Origin: Clostridium uliginosum
GTDB taxonomy: Bacteria > Bacillota > Clostridia > Clostridiales > Clostridiaceae
Direction: 5' to 3'
NCBI RefSeq assembly: GCF_900112485.1
Contig: NZ_FOMG01000014.1
Coordinates: forward strand, 30,294 to 94,293
DNA length: 64,000 nucleotides
The stretch's first letter is position 1. Every line of letters starts with the position of its first letter. Position numbers and translations under genes: made by a program. This document shows positions 1 through 8,607 of this stretch, piece after piece. Below the pieces are notes generated by a model. That model was not told the DNA's origin. It did no database searches and was given only the letters and a program-made list of their open reading frames with translations.

Positions 1-1
1 A

Positions 2-316
2 ATAATAAATAATTTTAAAGAATTAGGACCATACATGGTAATAGCACCAGGAATTGTATTATCCCATGCAAGACCAGAAGCTGGAGTAAATGAGACTGGA
101 ATTAGTATAATAACTTTAGAAGATCCAATAGAATTTGGAAGTGAGTTAAATGATCCAGTAAAATTGGTAATAACATTAGCAGCTAAGGATAATACAAGTC
201 ATTTAAGTTTTTTATCAAAACTTATGGAGATTTTAATGAATACTGAAGACTTAAATACATTAATAAATGCAAATGAAGTTAAAGATATAATAAATATTAT
301 TAAAAAATATAAATAA
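2..316 (+). CDS. PTS EIIA component, ascorbate/fructose type (C-terminal part, truncated by window edge)
   Basis: This is the C-terminal part of a PTS EIIA domain of the mannitol/fructose/ascorbate superfamily, which passes phosphate from HPr to the partner EIIB. The frame is open from base 2, so the gene begins outside the window; the internal ATG at 35 is not the true start. The peptide contains VIAPGIVLSHARPE, and its His is the usual phosphorylation site of this family (canonical PHARPE). An EIIB gene follows 22 bases after the stop and an ascorbate-type EIIC follows that, so the three form one permease operon. The EIIA could be a separate protein or the tail of a PTS-linked regulator; the missing 5' part would decide this. 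Confidence 0.85.
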   Translation: MINNFKELGPYMVIAPGIVLSHARPEAGVNETGISIITLEDPIEFGSELNDPVKLVITLAAKDNTSHLSFLSKLMEILMNTEDLNTLINANEVKDIINIIKKYK

Positions 317-338
317 GAGAAATTAGGAGGAATTTATT

Positions 339-623
339 ATGAAAATTTTAGTTTGTTGTGGATCAGGATTAGGAAGTAGTTTTATGATTGAAATGAACAT
401 TGAAAATACATTAAAATCTTTAGGAATTAAAGGAATTGAGGTAGCACACTCAGATTTATCATCAGCAAAAGGAATTCCAGCAGATGTATATGTTGGAACA
501 AGAGACATTGCAGTTAGACTTGAAGGTCTTGGTGGAGAAGTTGTTTCTTTAAACAATATGATAGATTCAGCAGAATTAAAAGACAAGCTTATTGAAGTAT
601 TAAAGAAATTGAAATATGTTTAA
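339..623 (+). CDS. PTS EIIB component, ascorbate (UlaB) type
   Basis: This 94-residue cytoplasmic protein is a PTS EIIB of the UlaB/SgaB type, carrying phosphate from EIIA to the sugar in EIIC. The N-terminal P-loop-like motif VCCGSGLGSS holds the phospho-cysteine (Cys6 or Cys7; family alignment favours Cys7). The length matches the family. A strong AGGAGG precedes the ATG by 9 bases. It sits between the EIIA fragment and the ascorbate-type EIIC. The real substrate may be L-ascorbate or another acid sugar; homologues of this family have been reassigned to different pentitol or uronate-like substrates, so no gene symbol is given. Confidence 0.88.
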   Translation: MKILVCCGSGLGSSFMIEMNIENTLKSLGIKGIEVAHSDLSSAKGIPADVYVGTRDIAVRLEGLGGEVVSLNNMIDSAELKDKLIEVLKKLKYV

Positions 624-710
624 TTCATACTTGTTCAATGCTTAACTTAGATGAGTTTAGCATTGAACTAAATAATTTATTTGTCATTATAAAAATAGGA
701 GGTATTACAT

Positions 711-1967
711 ATGTTAAACTTTATAGTTGATATACTTAGTGAACCATCAATATTGGTTGGTTTAGTTGCACTTATAGGACTAATATTACAAAAAAAATCT
801 GTTACTGAATGTATCACAGGTACAATTAAAACAATTATGGGATTTTTAGTTCTAGGTGGAGGAGCTGCTTTAGTGCAAGGTGCTCTTGGATACTTTGGAC
901 AAATGTTTCAACATGGATTTGGAATTACAGGAATAGTTCCAAATAATGAAGCAATAGTAAGTTTAGGTCTTACTGATTTAGGTAGAGAGACTGCACTTAT
1001 TATGGCATTAGGTATGATCGCAAATATATTAATAGCAAGATTCACAAAGATGAAATACATATTCTTAACAGGACATCATACTTTATATATGGCTTGTATG
1101 TTAGCTGTAATATTAGTTGCAGGAGGCTTTAAAGGATCATCTGTAGTTATTGTTGGAGCATTATTATTGGGATTAATAATGGCGGGTATGCCAACATTAG
1201 CACAACCTTTCATGAGAAAGATCACAGGTACAGATGAAGTTGGATTTGGTCATTTTGGTACTTTTGGATATATTCTAGCAGCTTTAGTTGGTAAAGCTGT
1301 TGGTAAGAATTCTAAATCAACAGAAGAAATTAATTTTCCTCAAAGTTTAACTTTTTTAAGAGATACATCAGTTGCAATATCTATAACAATGTTAGCTTTA
1401 TACTTAATAGTAGCAATAGTAGCAGGACCAGCATATGTAGCTGAAATAAGTGGTGGTAAAAACTTAGTAGTATTTTCAGTAATACAATCAATAACATTTG
1501 CAGGTGGAGTTTATGTTATTCTTGCAGGAGTTAGATTAATACTTGCAGAAATAGTTCCAGCATTCAGAGGGATTGCAATGAAGTTAGTTCCTAATGCTAA
1601 ACCAGCATTAGACTGTCCAGTAGTATTCCCTTATGCACCTAATGCAGTATTAATAGGTTTCTTATCAAGTTTTGTTGGTGGTGTTGTTGGATTAGGTATA
1701 TTACTAGCAATGGGAGCACCAGCAATATTACCAGGAGTTGTTCCTCACTTCTTCTGTGGAGCGACAGCAGGCGTATTTGGTAATGCAACAGGGGGAAGAA
1801 AAGGAGCTATACTAGGAGCATTTGCACAAGGATTATTAATAACATTCCTACCAGCATTATTAATGCCAGTACTAGGTGGTCTAGGATTTGCAGGATCAAC
1901 ATTCAGTGATGCAGACTTTGGAGTATTTGGAATAATACTAGGTAAGATATTATCAATATTTGCATAA
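711..1967 (+). CDS. PTS EIIC component, ascorbate (UlaA) type permease
   Basis: This 418-residue protein is very hydrophobic with about ten or more membrane segments. It matches the UlaA/SgaT EIIC family, which translocates sugar across the cytoplasmic membrane while EIIB phosphorylates it. The opening LSEPSILVGLVALIGLILQK and the Gly/Pro-rich re-entrant stretches (for example GHFGTFGYILAALVGKAVGK) are characteristic. An AGGAGG lies upstream of the ATG. It is the last gene of the operon, and a strong terminator hairpin follows at 2048. The catabolic genes for the substrate are not visible downstream and may lie before the window. Confidence 0.88.
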   Translation: MLNFIVDILSEPSILVGLVALIGLILQKKSVTECITGTIKTIMGFLVLGGGAALVQGALGYFGQMFQHGFGITGIVPNNEAIVSLGLTDLGRETALIMALGMIANILIARFTKMKYIFLTGHHTLYMACMLAVILVAGGFKGSSVVIVGALLLGLIMAGMPTLAQPFMRKITGTDEVGFGHFGTFGYILAALVGKAVGKNSKSTEEINFPQSLTFLRDTSVAISITMLALYLIVAIVAGPAYVAEISGGKNLVVFSVIQSITFAGGVYVILAGVRLILAEIVPAFRGIAMKLVPNAKPALDCPVVFPYAPNAVLIGFLSSFVGGVVGLGILLAMGAPAILPGVVPHFFCGATAGVFGNATGGRKGAILGAFAQGLLITFLPALLMPVLGGLGFAGSTFSDADFGVFGIILGKILSIFA

Positions 1968-2047
1968 TATTTATTAATCAGAGAATAAAGAATTAGCAAA
2001 CATCCAAAGAGATATTCTTAAGAATAAAAATAAGAAATTATAAGAAA

Positions 2048-2090
2048 GTCCTGTCTTACAAAATCATTGCAAGACAGGATTTTATTTTTC
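2048..2090 (+). terminator. Rho-independent terminator of the ascorbate-type PTS operon
   Basis: TCCTGTCTTACA pairs with TGCAAGACAGGA around a short AT loop, followed by TTTTATTTTTC. The downstream bases TTTCTTTCACGTGCCTTA resemble the right end of repeat family A, so a repeat end abuts the hairpin. Confidence 0.85.
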
Positions 2091-2140
2091 TTTCACGTGC
2101 CTTAGTGAAAACATACTTAAGCTAAAAAAGGTGGAACATC

Positions 2141-2186
2141 AAAGTAGAATTTTAATGGAGTATTCTATAATTTTCTACTTTTTTAT
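2141..2186. terminator. Second hairpin with T-run
   Basis: AAAGTAGAA pairs with TTCTACTTT across an AT-rich, partly paired interior and is followed by TTTTATTATA. It lies between the PTS operon and the lipoprotein gene and could back up the first terminator. Confidence 0.5.
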
Positions 2187-2295
2187 TATATAAAAGTTTA
2201 ATAGATGAAAAACATAATAGACTTAATTTGTATTAGATTCAATATTGTGTTAAATTAATATGTATTACACAATATATGTGGAGGGGGATAAATGC

Positions 2296-3153
2296 ATGAA
2301 AATAAAGATAATAATACCTTTAATACTTGTAACATTAGCTAGTACAATTCTACTAAGTGGGTGCACTAACCCTAATGAGAACTCTTCAAGTAATACAACT
2401 AATGTGTATACTTCTGACAATAAAATTGTAGATAAAAATAATACCGAAGATAAAATTAATGATAGTAATTTAAATAAAGAATCTGATATCAGTAAAGAGG
2501 GTACAAGTTCTAAAGATTTAGTAAACAACTTAAACAGATATGAAATAGTAACTAAAACTTATCATAAAAATAGTGTTGAGATTAATTATCCTCAAGTGAA
2601 AAATTTCTCTAATGAGGAAAGACTTAAGGCGATTAATAAGGATTTAGAGGAAGAGGCTTTAAGCATTTTAAAGAATTATTTTGAAGACGATCCAAATATT
2701 AATGAAGTAACTATGGATATAAATTATGAAGTAAAACTTAGAAATAATAATTATATCTCAATAGTTTACACTGGATATAGTAATGTAACTGGAGCGGCAT
2801 ATCCAGTTTCTGTATTTTATACAACTAATATAGATATAGAAAAGGGGAGTAGTATACGCCTTTTAGATTATGCTGATGTAAATGATGTATTAAATAAATT
2901 AAAAGATCCAAATGTTGTTACAGTTCTTTCAGATAATAAAGAATTAGTAGAGGCTCAAAGATCTATCCTTGAAAATTATGATAGTAAAGAACTTCTTAGT
3001 ATGCTTAAAGAAGCTGATTTTTATAAATCAAATGAGAAATTAGAATCTCCCCCAAATGGAGTATATAGCTATATGGATGATGGTAATATAGTGATTAGCT
3101 TAGAGGTGAATCATGCAATGGGAGACCATGCAGAATTTGCAGTGAAAAAATAA
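2296..3153 (+). CDS. Lipoprotein with DUF4163/DUF3298-like (RsiV/PdaC-type) domain
   Basis: The start is set at the second ATG because GGAGGGGG lies just upstream of it; the frame is open to an ATG at 2260 but that one has no ribosome binding site. The 285-residue product has a lipoprotein signal with lipobox LSGC (Cys23), then a low-complexity Asn/Ser/Lys linker to about residue 85. The globular domain includes ISIVYTGYSNVTGAAYP and a C-terminal stretch ending YMDDGNIVISLEVNHAMGDH. This looks like the DUF4163 plus DUF3298 arrangement found in anti-sigma factor RsiV and the non-catalytic half of PdaC, where it binds ligands such as lysozyme or peptidoglycan. The role here is unknown. It appears monocistronic. 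Confidence 0.7.
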   Translation: MKIKIIIPLILVTLASTILLSGCTNPNENSSSNTTNVYTSDNKIVDKNNTEDKINDSNLNKESDISKEGTSSKDLVNNLNRYEIVTKTYHKNSVEINYPQVKNFSNEERLKAINKDLEEEALSILKNYFEDDPNINEVTMDINYEVKLRNNNYISIVYTGYSNVTGAAYPVSVFYTTNIDIEKGSSIRLLDYADVNDVLNKLKDPNVVTVLSDNKELVEAQRSILENYDSKELLSMLKEADFYKSNEKLESPPNGVYSYMDDGNIVISLEVNHAMGDHAEFAVKK

Positions 3154-3203
3154 TGAAGAGAGTGAGAGTTCTTTAAAATATAGTCTAAAAACAATGAAAA
3201 AAA

Positions 3204-3335
3204 GCACCTTTTCTTTTAGGTGAAGCCAGTGAAAGTATGCGGTTGGAAAACCGTTCAATGCGAGAGGAAGTAGCACGGCCAATAACAAAACCTTATAAGC
3301 GCAGAGCAAACCACTCGTTTTACGGGTGGTTCTGA
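3204..3335 (+). pseudogene. Possible C-terminal remnant of an IS200/IS605-type (TnpB-like) element with end hairpin
   Basis: One frame reads through about 43 codons including REEVARPITKPYKRRA and ends at TGA (3333-3335); upstream the frame is stopped. The composition, more GC-rich and Arg-rich than the neighbours, and the hairpin AACCACTCG-TTTTA-CGGGTGGTT at 3309-3331 resemble the 3' end of an IS605-family element, where the tnpB tail overlaps its omega RNA and right-end hairpin. No upstream tnpB body, tnpA or left end is visible. It could instead be a structured RNA unrelated to transposition. The rest of the gap (3336-3644) shows nothing I can name. Confidence 0.35.
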
Positions 3336-3644
3336 TTCTAAAATTTGTTAGAGTATTTATTGATACTGGTTGTGTTTCATAATTAGTTGTATTTAAAGCA
3401 TATTGACATCTTACATCTAAATGAAGAAAATCGATAAGCTCTTAATTTGTTTGCTGAAATATTTCTTTTATAATTAGTAATTTAAGAATAACATTAATAG
3501 GTGAATTCGGTCTTGAGGCTTTATTACTATATAAAACCGAAAAACGTTTCTTATAATTATTGAAAAAGAGAATATAAATTATATAATTAACAATTTATAT
3601 GTTATCTTTTAATAAAATTACATAATAGGACTACAATTAATTTA

Positions 3645-4691
3645 CTATTTTAAATTTTCCATCATGTTATTCAATTGATCCACAATATATAAAGAATCTT
3701 GAATGTTTTCATTAACTGCTTCCATTGCATTTGACTGTTCTTTAGTTGTTTCAAGAGTTATTTTAGAGTTTTTTATAGTTCCATTAACTGATTCTTGTAT
3801 TTTAGTTGTTAATTCTGAAATACTCTTTGCTGTTTCCTTTGAATTTTCAGCTAAATTTCTTATTTCTTTTGCAACAACCGAGAATCCTTTTCCTAATTCT
3901 CCTGCACGTGCAGCTTCTATAGACGCATTAAGTCCTAACATTTTAGTTTGAGCTGCTATGCTTTTTATAGCATCAAGTATGCCATTAATTTGTTCTGTAA
4001 CCACTCCTACTTGTGTTACTTCGCTATTTAATTCTTCTTGCTGAGATGCAATATTTGTTGCTGATGCTGAAAGTTCCTCTACTGTAGCAGACACTTGCAT
4101 AAAATTATCGGACAACCTTTTTGATAATATATCTAATTTAATTTCATTATGTCCATTTTTAGCAAGGGAATTTACTACAAGAAATAATACATTTGCTGCT
4201 GCTTCTATGTTTTTCATATCTACTATATTAACTTGATGTACTGCTTCCACAAGAGAATCTCCATGTACATCTATTTCTTTTGCAATTTGTATAAAATCGT
4301 GTTCTTTAGGGGCAATATTTAACATTTGACCACCTAAAACTGTTCCTATTAAACTTCCTTCTATAATAATTGGTGCTGCAAAATCTATAAGGCCAGCATG
4401 ACATACTCCTACAAAGGGTTTTCCTGTTCTTCTTGCTTCTTCCCCCATCCTTTTGTGAGAAGCTGCACACCTGTCATCTCCTTTTTTTGTTGAATGAATC
4501 AAATCATTACAAAATTTTGTATAAGAACTAGGATTTGTCACCGCTTTTCCGTTTTTATCCACAGTAACACTTGCACAATTCATTGCAAACGCAAAATCAT
4601 CTTGGAATTTTTGTAATAATTTTGTATCAATTATATCTTTTATCTCCAAGGCATCCATATCTAGTTCATTCTTGTCTAACATTTTTATCAT
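3645..4691 (-). CDS. Soluble methyl-accepting chemotaxis protein with PocR sensory domain
   Basis: The start is placed at the ATG preceded by AGGAGGAG (complement of about 4697-4704), not at the longer open frame reaching 4763. The 348-residue product has no membrane segment. Residues about 20-185 form a PocR-type ligand-binding domain with the Cys-rich pattern CASV, FCNDLIH, RCAASHKRM and GVCHAGLIDFAAPI. Residues about 190-348 form a methyl-accepting signalling hairpin containing EIRNLAENSKETAKSIS. Such proteins feed CheA/CheW from the cytoplasm; PocR domains are known or thought to sense small organic compounds. The single short signalling domain is compact compared with full-length receptors. 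It is encoded on the opposite strand from its neighbours and looks monocistronic. Confidence 0.85.
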   Translation of the reverse strand: MIKMLDKNELDMDALEIKDIIDTKLLQKFQDDFAFAMNCASVTVDKNGKAVTNPSSYTKFCNDLIHSTKKGDDRCAASHKRMGEEARRTGKPFVGVCHAGLIDFAAPIIIEGSLIGTVLGGQMLNIAPKEHDFIQIAKEIDVHGDSLVEAVHQVNIVDMKNIEAAANVLFLVVNSLAKNGHNEIKLDILSKRLSDNFMQVSATVEELSASATNIASQQEELNSEVTQVGVVTEQINGILDAIKSIAAQTKMLGLNASIEAARAGELGKGFSVVAKEIRNLAENSKETAKSISELTTKIQESVNGTIKNSKITLETTKEQSNAMEAVNENIQDSLYIVDQLNNMMENLK

Positions 4692-5123
4692 AAAAACTCC
4701 TCCTAATATACACTCTATAATATAAGTTACATAAGTACTGTTGAAATATATGTAATTAAACAATACTTTTCCTTATTTAATCTTATATATCTAAGCTTTA
4801 TCTTAATTATCGACTTTTTTTGGATTATCTTGAATAATTTTATATATGTTGCAAATTCAAATGTGCAAAAAAAACGTAAACATCTACTTAATTTTTTGAA
4901 TAGTTTTTATTGCAACATATATATATAAATTTAACTATTAATAAAAGATGGAAAGCTTGTTATTTTCTTTCATGGACCTAAACAAACTATGACCATATTT
5001 GACAATAGATACAAAAATAATATAAATATGTTACAATTATTAATGCAGATTAAGTGAAGAAATTTATAAAATTTTTACTGTATTGGTTAAGAAGATAGAA
5101 TGTATATATTTTGTTATTAAATC

Positions 5124-5185
5124 AACACACTAATAGTAAAAACAAAGAAAACGTTTAAAAAATGTATTGAATTTTAACACACTTA
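5124..5185 (+). promoter_or_regulatory. Candidate upstream activator boxes for the sigma-54 PTS promoter
   Basis: AACACACTAAT (5124) and AACACACTTAT (5176) are direct repeats 52 bases apart, lying 129 and 77 bases upstream of the -24 GG. AACACACTTAT recurs 88 bases before the second sigma-54 promoter at 12190. Such positions suit enhancer binding by a LevR-type activator. A weak cre-like GAAAACGTTT lies between them at about 5148. The rest of the 4692-5326 gap is AT-rich with nothing else identified. Confidence 0.5.
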
Positions 5186-5251
5186 TAAAAAAAGTATAAT
5201 CAATCCATTTAAAACTGTTTTAATTGCTTAAATTTGCAACTTAAATATTAT

Positions 5252-5267
5252 TGGCATGATAATTGCT
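5252..5267 (+). promoter_or_regulatory. Sigma-54 (-24/-12) promoter of the cellobiose-type PTS genes
   Basis: TTGGCATGATAATTGCT matches the sigma-54 consensus TGGCAC-N5-TTGCW, with GG (5253-5254) and GC (5265-5266) separated by exactly 10 bases. It lies about 60 bases upstream of the EIIB start. rpoN (46.1 kb) and a sigma-54 activator gene (10.4-12.0 kb) occur in the same window. Confidence 0.85.
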
Positions 5268-5326
5268 ACTTAAATTAATTAATAAGTAATAATTTATTTA
5301 CTATTAAATAATTGGAGGTAGATATA

Positions 5327-5653
5327 ATGAAAAACATATTTTTATTTTGTGATGCTGGAATGTCAACAAGTCTACTAGTATCAAAAATGAGAAACGTTGC
5401 TGAAGCTCACAACGTAGAGGTACAAATACAAGCTTTACCATTTGCTAAATCATTTGAAATAATTGAAAACGGACAAGCTGATTGCATATTATTAGGACCA
5501 CAAGTAAAGTTTTTATTAAAAGATATCGAAGGCAAATGTAAAGAAAAAAATATACCTTTAGATGTTATAAACTCAGCACATTATGGGACAATGAATGGTG
5601 AAAAAGTTTTAAAACAAGCCATCAAAATGATAAGAGAAAATCAAAATAAATAG
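5327..5653 (+). CDS. PTS EIIB component, lactose/cellobiose family
   Basis: This 108-residue cytoplasmic EIIB of the lactose/cellobiose (Lac/Chb) family has its phospho-cysteine in the N-terminal loop FCDAGMSTSLLV (Cys8) and the later conserved ILLGPQVKFLL. The start is the ATG preceded by TTGGAGGT; the TTG inside that ribosome binding site is not used. It is the first gene after the sigma-54 promoter, and EIIC follows after 65 bases. There is no EIIA in this operon; the only Lac-type EIIA in the window is at 13.9 kb under the second sigma-54 promoter. Substrates of the family are beta-glucosides, chitobiose and related disaccharides or glycosides. Confidence 0.92.
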   Translation: MKNIFLFCDAGMSTSLLVSKMRNVAEAHNVEVQIQALPFAKSFEIIENGQADCILLGPQVKFLLKDIEGKCKEKNIPLDVINSAHYGTMNGEKVLKQAIKMIRENQNK

Positions 5654-5718
5654 GTAAAATTTTAAAATAAAGTAGCTAATTAACATTGCCAATAATATTT
5701 AAAAAGGAGTTGGAAAAA

Positions 5719-7056
5719 ATGAATAAGTTTGAACTTATATTAGAAGAAAAAATTAGTCCTATTGCACAGAAAATTTCTGGACAAAGACATTTAAGAGCAA
5801 TTCGGGATTCATTTGCAACTATAATGACATTTTTAATTATAGGGTCTGTATTTATGATTATTGCAAATTTTCCTATTAATGGATGGGAAGAGTTGCAAGT
5901 TAAATTATTTGGAGAAGGTTTTCCACAATTAATAATGACACCCGTAAGAGTAACTTTTGATTTTATGTCAATATATATTGCAGGAGCAATAGCATATAAT
6001 TTATCAAAAAGATATAACATAGATGCTTTTACAGTAGCCTTATTATCAATAGCAAGCTTTGTATTATTGATACCATTTGATGCCAAAATAGAAATAGATG
6101 GAGTATCTCATGTTGTACCAAAAGTATTACAAATAGGAGCTTGGGTTGGAGCTAAAGGACTTATAGTAGCTATAATAGTTGGAATAGTAGTAACTGAAAT
6201 TTTTAATTTGTTTATTAAGAAGGATATTAGAATAAAAATGCCACCAAGTGTACCAGAAGCGGTTTCAAAAGCATTTTCAGCTTTAATACCTGGATTTGTA
6301 ATAATAACTTTAATGTTAATAGTACGTTTTATTTTTGCAGCAACAAGTTACGGCTCATTATTAGAGATGATTTATTCATTAGTAGCTATGCCAGCACAAG
6401 CATTTATAGGAAATAATGTTTTCGGTGCAATAGGATTATCAGTTGCCTCAACATTATTTTGGTTTTTAGGAATTAACGCTACTTCAACTTTAAATGGTGT
6501 AATTAGACCATTTTGGATGCAGTTACAAGAACAAAATATGACTGCTATTCAAGCAGGTTTAACACCACCAAATATTTTAACTGAACAATTCTATGATTTG
6601 ATATATATGGGGGGTATAGGTGCAACTCTTGCTGTTTGTATATTTTTGACTTTAAGATCAAAATCAAAGCAATATAAAGAAATTGGTAAAATATCAGTTA
6701 TACCAGGAATGTTTAATATAAATGAACCTGTAATGTTTGGTTTGCCAATTGTTTTAAATCCATTTGCATTTATACCATTATTAGTAGCACCAGTAGTATT
6801 GATAATAATAAATTATTATGTTATGTACTTTGGAATAGTACCAAAACCAAATGGAATTTATTTGCCTTGGACTACTCCGCCAATAATTCAAGGATATTTA
6901 ATTACCGGAAGCATAAAAGGTGCATTATTACAATTGTTTGACATGTTTGTTGTAATGGGAATATGGTTTCCATTTATAAAACTTATGGATAAAAAGCAAT
7001 ATGAATTAGAACTTCAAGAAGATGATGAAGATGATGATTTTGACTTTACATTATAA
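5719..7056 (+). CDS. PTS EIIC component, lactose/cellobiose family permease
   Basis: This 445-residue integral membrane protein is the sugar-translocating EIIC of the Lac/Chb family. The start is the ATG after AAAAAGGAG, 33 bases inside the longest frame. Diagnostic motifs are FWFLGINATSTLNGVIRPFW in the middle and NINEPVMFGLPIVLNPFAFIP towards the C-terminus, which lines the substrate site in this family. The tail after the last helix is very acidic (EDDEDDDFDF). It is co-transcribed with EIIB from the sigma-54 promoter and followed after 46 bases by an M20 dipeptidase, an unusual partner that suggests the cargo has an amino-acid part. Confidence 0.92.
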   Translation: MNKFELILEEKISPIAQKISGQRHLRAIRDSFATIMTFLIIGSVFMIIANFPINGWEELQVKLFGEGFPQLIMTPVRVTFDFMSIYIAGAIAYNLSKRYNIDAFTVALLSIASFVLLIPFDAKIEIDGVSHVVPKVLQIGAWVGAKGLIVAIIVGIVVTEIFNLFIKKDIRIKMPPSVPEAVSKAFSALIPGFVIITLMLIVRFIFAATSYGSLLEMIYSLVAMPAQAFIGNNVFGAIGLSVASTLFWFLGINATSTLNGVIRPFWMQLQEQNMTAIQAGLTPPNILTEQFYDLIYMGGIGATLAVCIFLTLRSKSKQYKEIGKISVIPGMFNINEPVMFGLPIVLNPFAFIPLLVAPVVLIIINYYVMYFGIVPKPNGIYLPWTTPPIIQGYLITGSIKGALLQLFDMFVVMGIWFPFIKLMDKKQYELELQEDDEDDDFDFTL

Positions 7057-7102
7057 GAATACTATTACTTGAAAGGATCTGATTAAGATATTTCTTGAAA
7101 AG

Positions 7103-8470
7103 ATGAATTTTGAAGATGAATTTTTAGAAGATTTGAAAGAATTATTAAGAAAAAGAACAGTAAAAGAAAAAGAACATGACAATGCTCCTTTTGGTTATGG
7201 TATATTAGACGGATTAAAATGTGCATTAGAAATTTCTAATAAGTATGGTTTTAATACGGTTAACTTAGATAATTTTATAGGATATGCTGAATATGGAGAA
7301 GGCGATGATTATGTTGGTGTTCTAGGACATATAGATGTGGTTCCTCAAGGCAATAATTGGGATCAAGATCCATTCAATCCTATAATTAAAGATGGAAAAA
7401 TATATGCAAGAGGTTCATTAGATGATAAAGGACCAATATTATGTGCTCTTTATGCACTAAAACTAATAAAAGATTCTAATATTAAGCTATCCAAAAAGGT
7501 TAGAGTAATATTTGGAACAAACGAAGAATCTGGTACTGCAGATATAGATCATTATTTAAAGAAAGAAAAGCCACCAATACTTTGCTTTACTCCAGATGCA
7601 TATTTCCCAATTGTAACTTCAGAAAAAGGAATTTTGACATTTGAACTTATAAAAAAATTTCAAAGAAGCTTAAATGGATATAAAATCGAATATATTAGAG
7701 GTGGTAAAAAATCTAATGTAGTTCCCGATTACTGTGAATGTAAATTAATATACGATGTAGATAGAAATGTAGTTGATGATTTTAAAGATACTAACTTGAA
7801 AAACAGGTATAAAATAATCACAAATGTTGAAAAAAATGTAGTGGTAATTAGAAGTAGTGGAAAATCTTCTCACGGGAGTACTCCCGAACGAGGTAATAAT
7901 GCTATATCTAATATGTTAATTTATCTAAATAAAACACTAAGATATGAAGATGAATTTTCAATTTTTTTAAATGAATTTTCTAATATTATTGGATTTGATT
8001 ATACAGGAGAAAAATTAAATATTAATTTTTCAGATGAAGAGTCTGGAAAATTAACATTGAATCTTGGAATTATTAACGGAGATACTTCTGAAATAAGAAT
8101 GAGATTTAATGTAAGGTATCCTGTAAAAGCTAATTATGAAAAAATTATATCTAATATTAAAGAAAGAATTCAAGATAAAAAGTTTATTTTTGAAATGGGA
8201 AACCATAACCCACCATTACATTTTAAAAAAGATCACAAATTAGTATTAGCTCTTAAAAAAGCATATGAGGAATCAACAGGAGATGTTGCAGAATTACTAT
8301 CAACAGGTGGAGGAACTTACGCAAAATTGATGCCTAATACTGTAGCTTTTGGACCTATTTTTGATGAAAAACATAATTTATGTCATCAAGCAAATGAAAA
8401 TATAGAGTTATCATTACTTAAAAAATGTATTGAAATATATGCAAGGGCCATATATGAATTGGCAAAGTAA
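7103..8470 (+). CDS. M20 family metallodipeptidase, PepV-like
   Basis: This 455-residue cytosolic zinc peptidase is of the M20A dipeptidase group (PepV, Xaa-His or beta-Ala dipeptidases), which releases N-terminal residues from dipeptides. Metal ligands are visible as GHIDVVPQG (His76, with Asp78), SLDDKGP (Asp107), GTNEESG (catalytic Glu141 and metal Glu142) and the C-terminal CHQANENIEL (His). A lid-type dimerisation region lies between about residues 180 and 300, as in PepV. The ribosome binding site is weak (GAAAAG next to the ATG), so translation may be partly coupled. It follows the PTS EIIC in the same direction. I infer that it trims a peptide-linked PTS cargo; general dipeptide turnover is the alternative. 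Confidence 0.88.
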   Translation: MNFEDEFLEDLKELLRKRTVKEKEHDNAPFGYGILDGLKCALEISNKYGFNTVNLDNFIGYAEYGEGDDYVGVLGHIDVVPQGNNWDQDPFNPIIKDGKIYARGSLDDKGPILCALYALKLIKDSNIKLSKKVRVIFGTNEESGTADIDHYLKKEKPPILCFTPDAYFPIVTSEKGILTFELIKKFQRSLNGYKIEYIRGGKKSNVVPDYCECKLIYDVDRNVVDDFKDTNLKNRYKIITNVEKNVVVIRSSGKSSHGSTPERGNNAISNMLIYLNKTLRYEDEFSIFLNEFSNIIGFDYTGEKLNINFSDEESGKLTLNLGIINGDTSEIRMRFNVRYPVKANYEKIISNIKERIQDKKFIFEMGNHNPPLHFKKDHKLVLALKKAYEESTGDVAELLSTGGGTYAKLMPNTVAFGPIFDEKHNLCHQANENIELSLLKKCIEIYARAIYELAK

Positions 8471-8485
8471 AAGTAAAAATTAACT

Positions 8486-8560
8486 TTAGGCACATTCAAA
8501 AAAATAATAGACCAAATATACGACACATCTTTGGTCTATTATTTTCTTTTATGTGCCTTA
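8486..8560. repeat. Repeat family A, copy 1 (short form)
   Basis: A 75-bp near-palindrome: AGGCACATTCAAAAAAATAA at the left mirrors TTATTTTCTTTTATGTGCCT at the right, with AATAGACCA/TGGTCTATT inside. It lies between the dipeptidase and aspartase genes and could terminate or process the transcript. Confidence 0.85.
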
Positions 8561-8607
8561 AGACAATAATTAATAGTAGACATTATAAATAATTGGAGGA
8601 ATTTGGT

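Noticed and set aside
3181..3345. Cobalamin or other riboswitch in the lipoprotein-chemoreceptor gap
   Set aside because: GCC-AGTG-like bases suggested it at first, but no B12 box or conserved junctions are present; a transposon tail explains the reading frame and hairpin better.
5167..5200. Sigma-A promoter TTGAAT ... TATAAT before the PTS EIIB
   Set aside because: The spacer is 22 bases, too long; the sigma-54 site downstream fits its consensus and spacing.
5676..6086. Minus-strand open frames opposite PTS, eno, plsC and other genes
   Set aside because: They mirror the coding frames of well-supported genes on the other strand and have no ribosome binding sites or recognisable domains.
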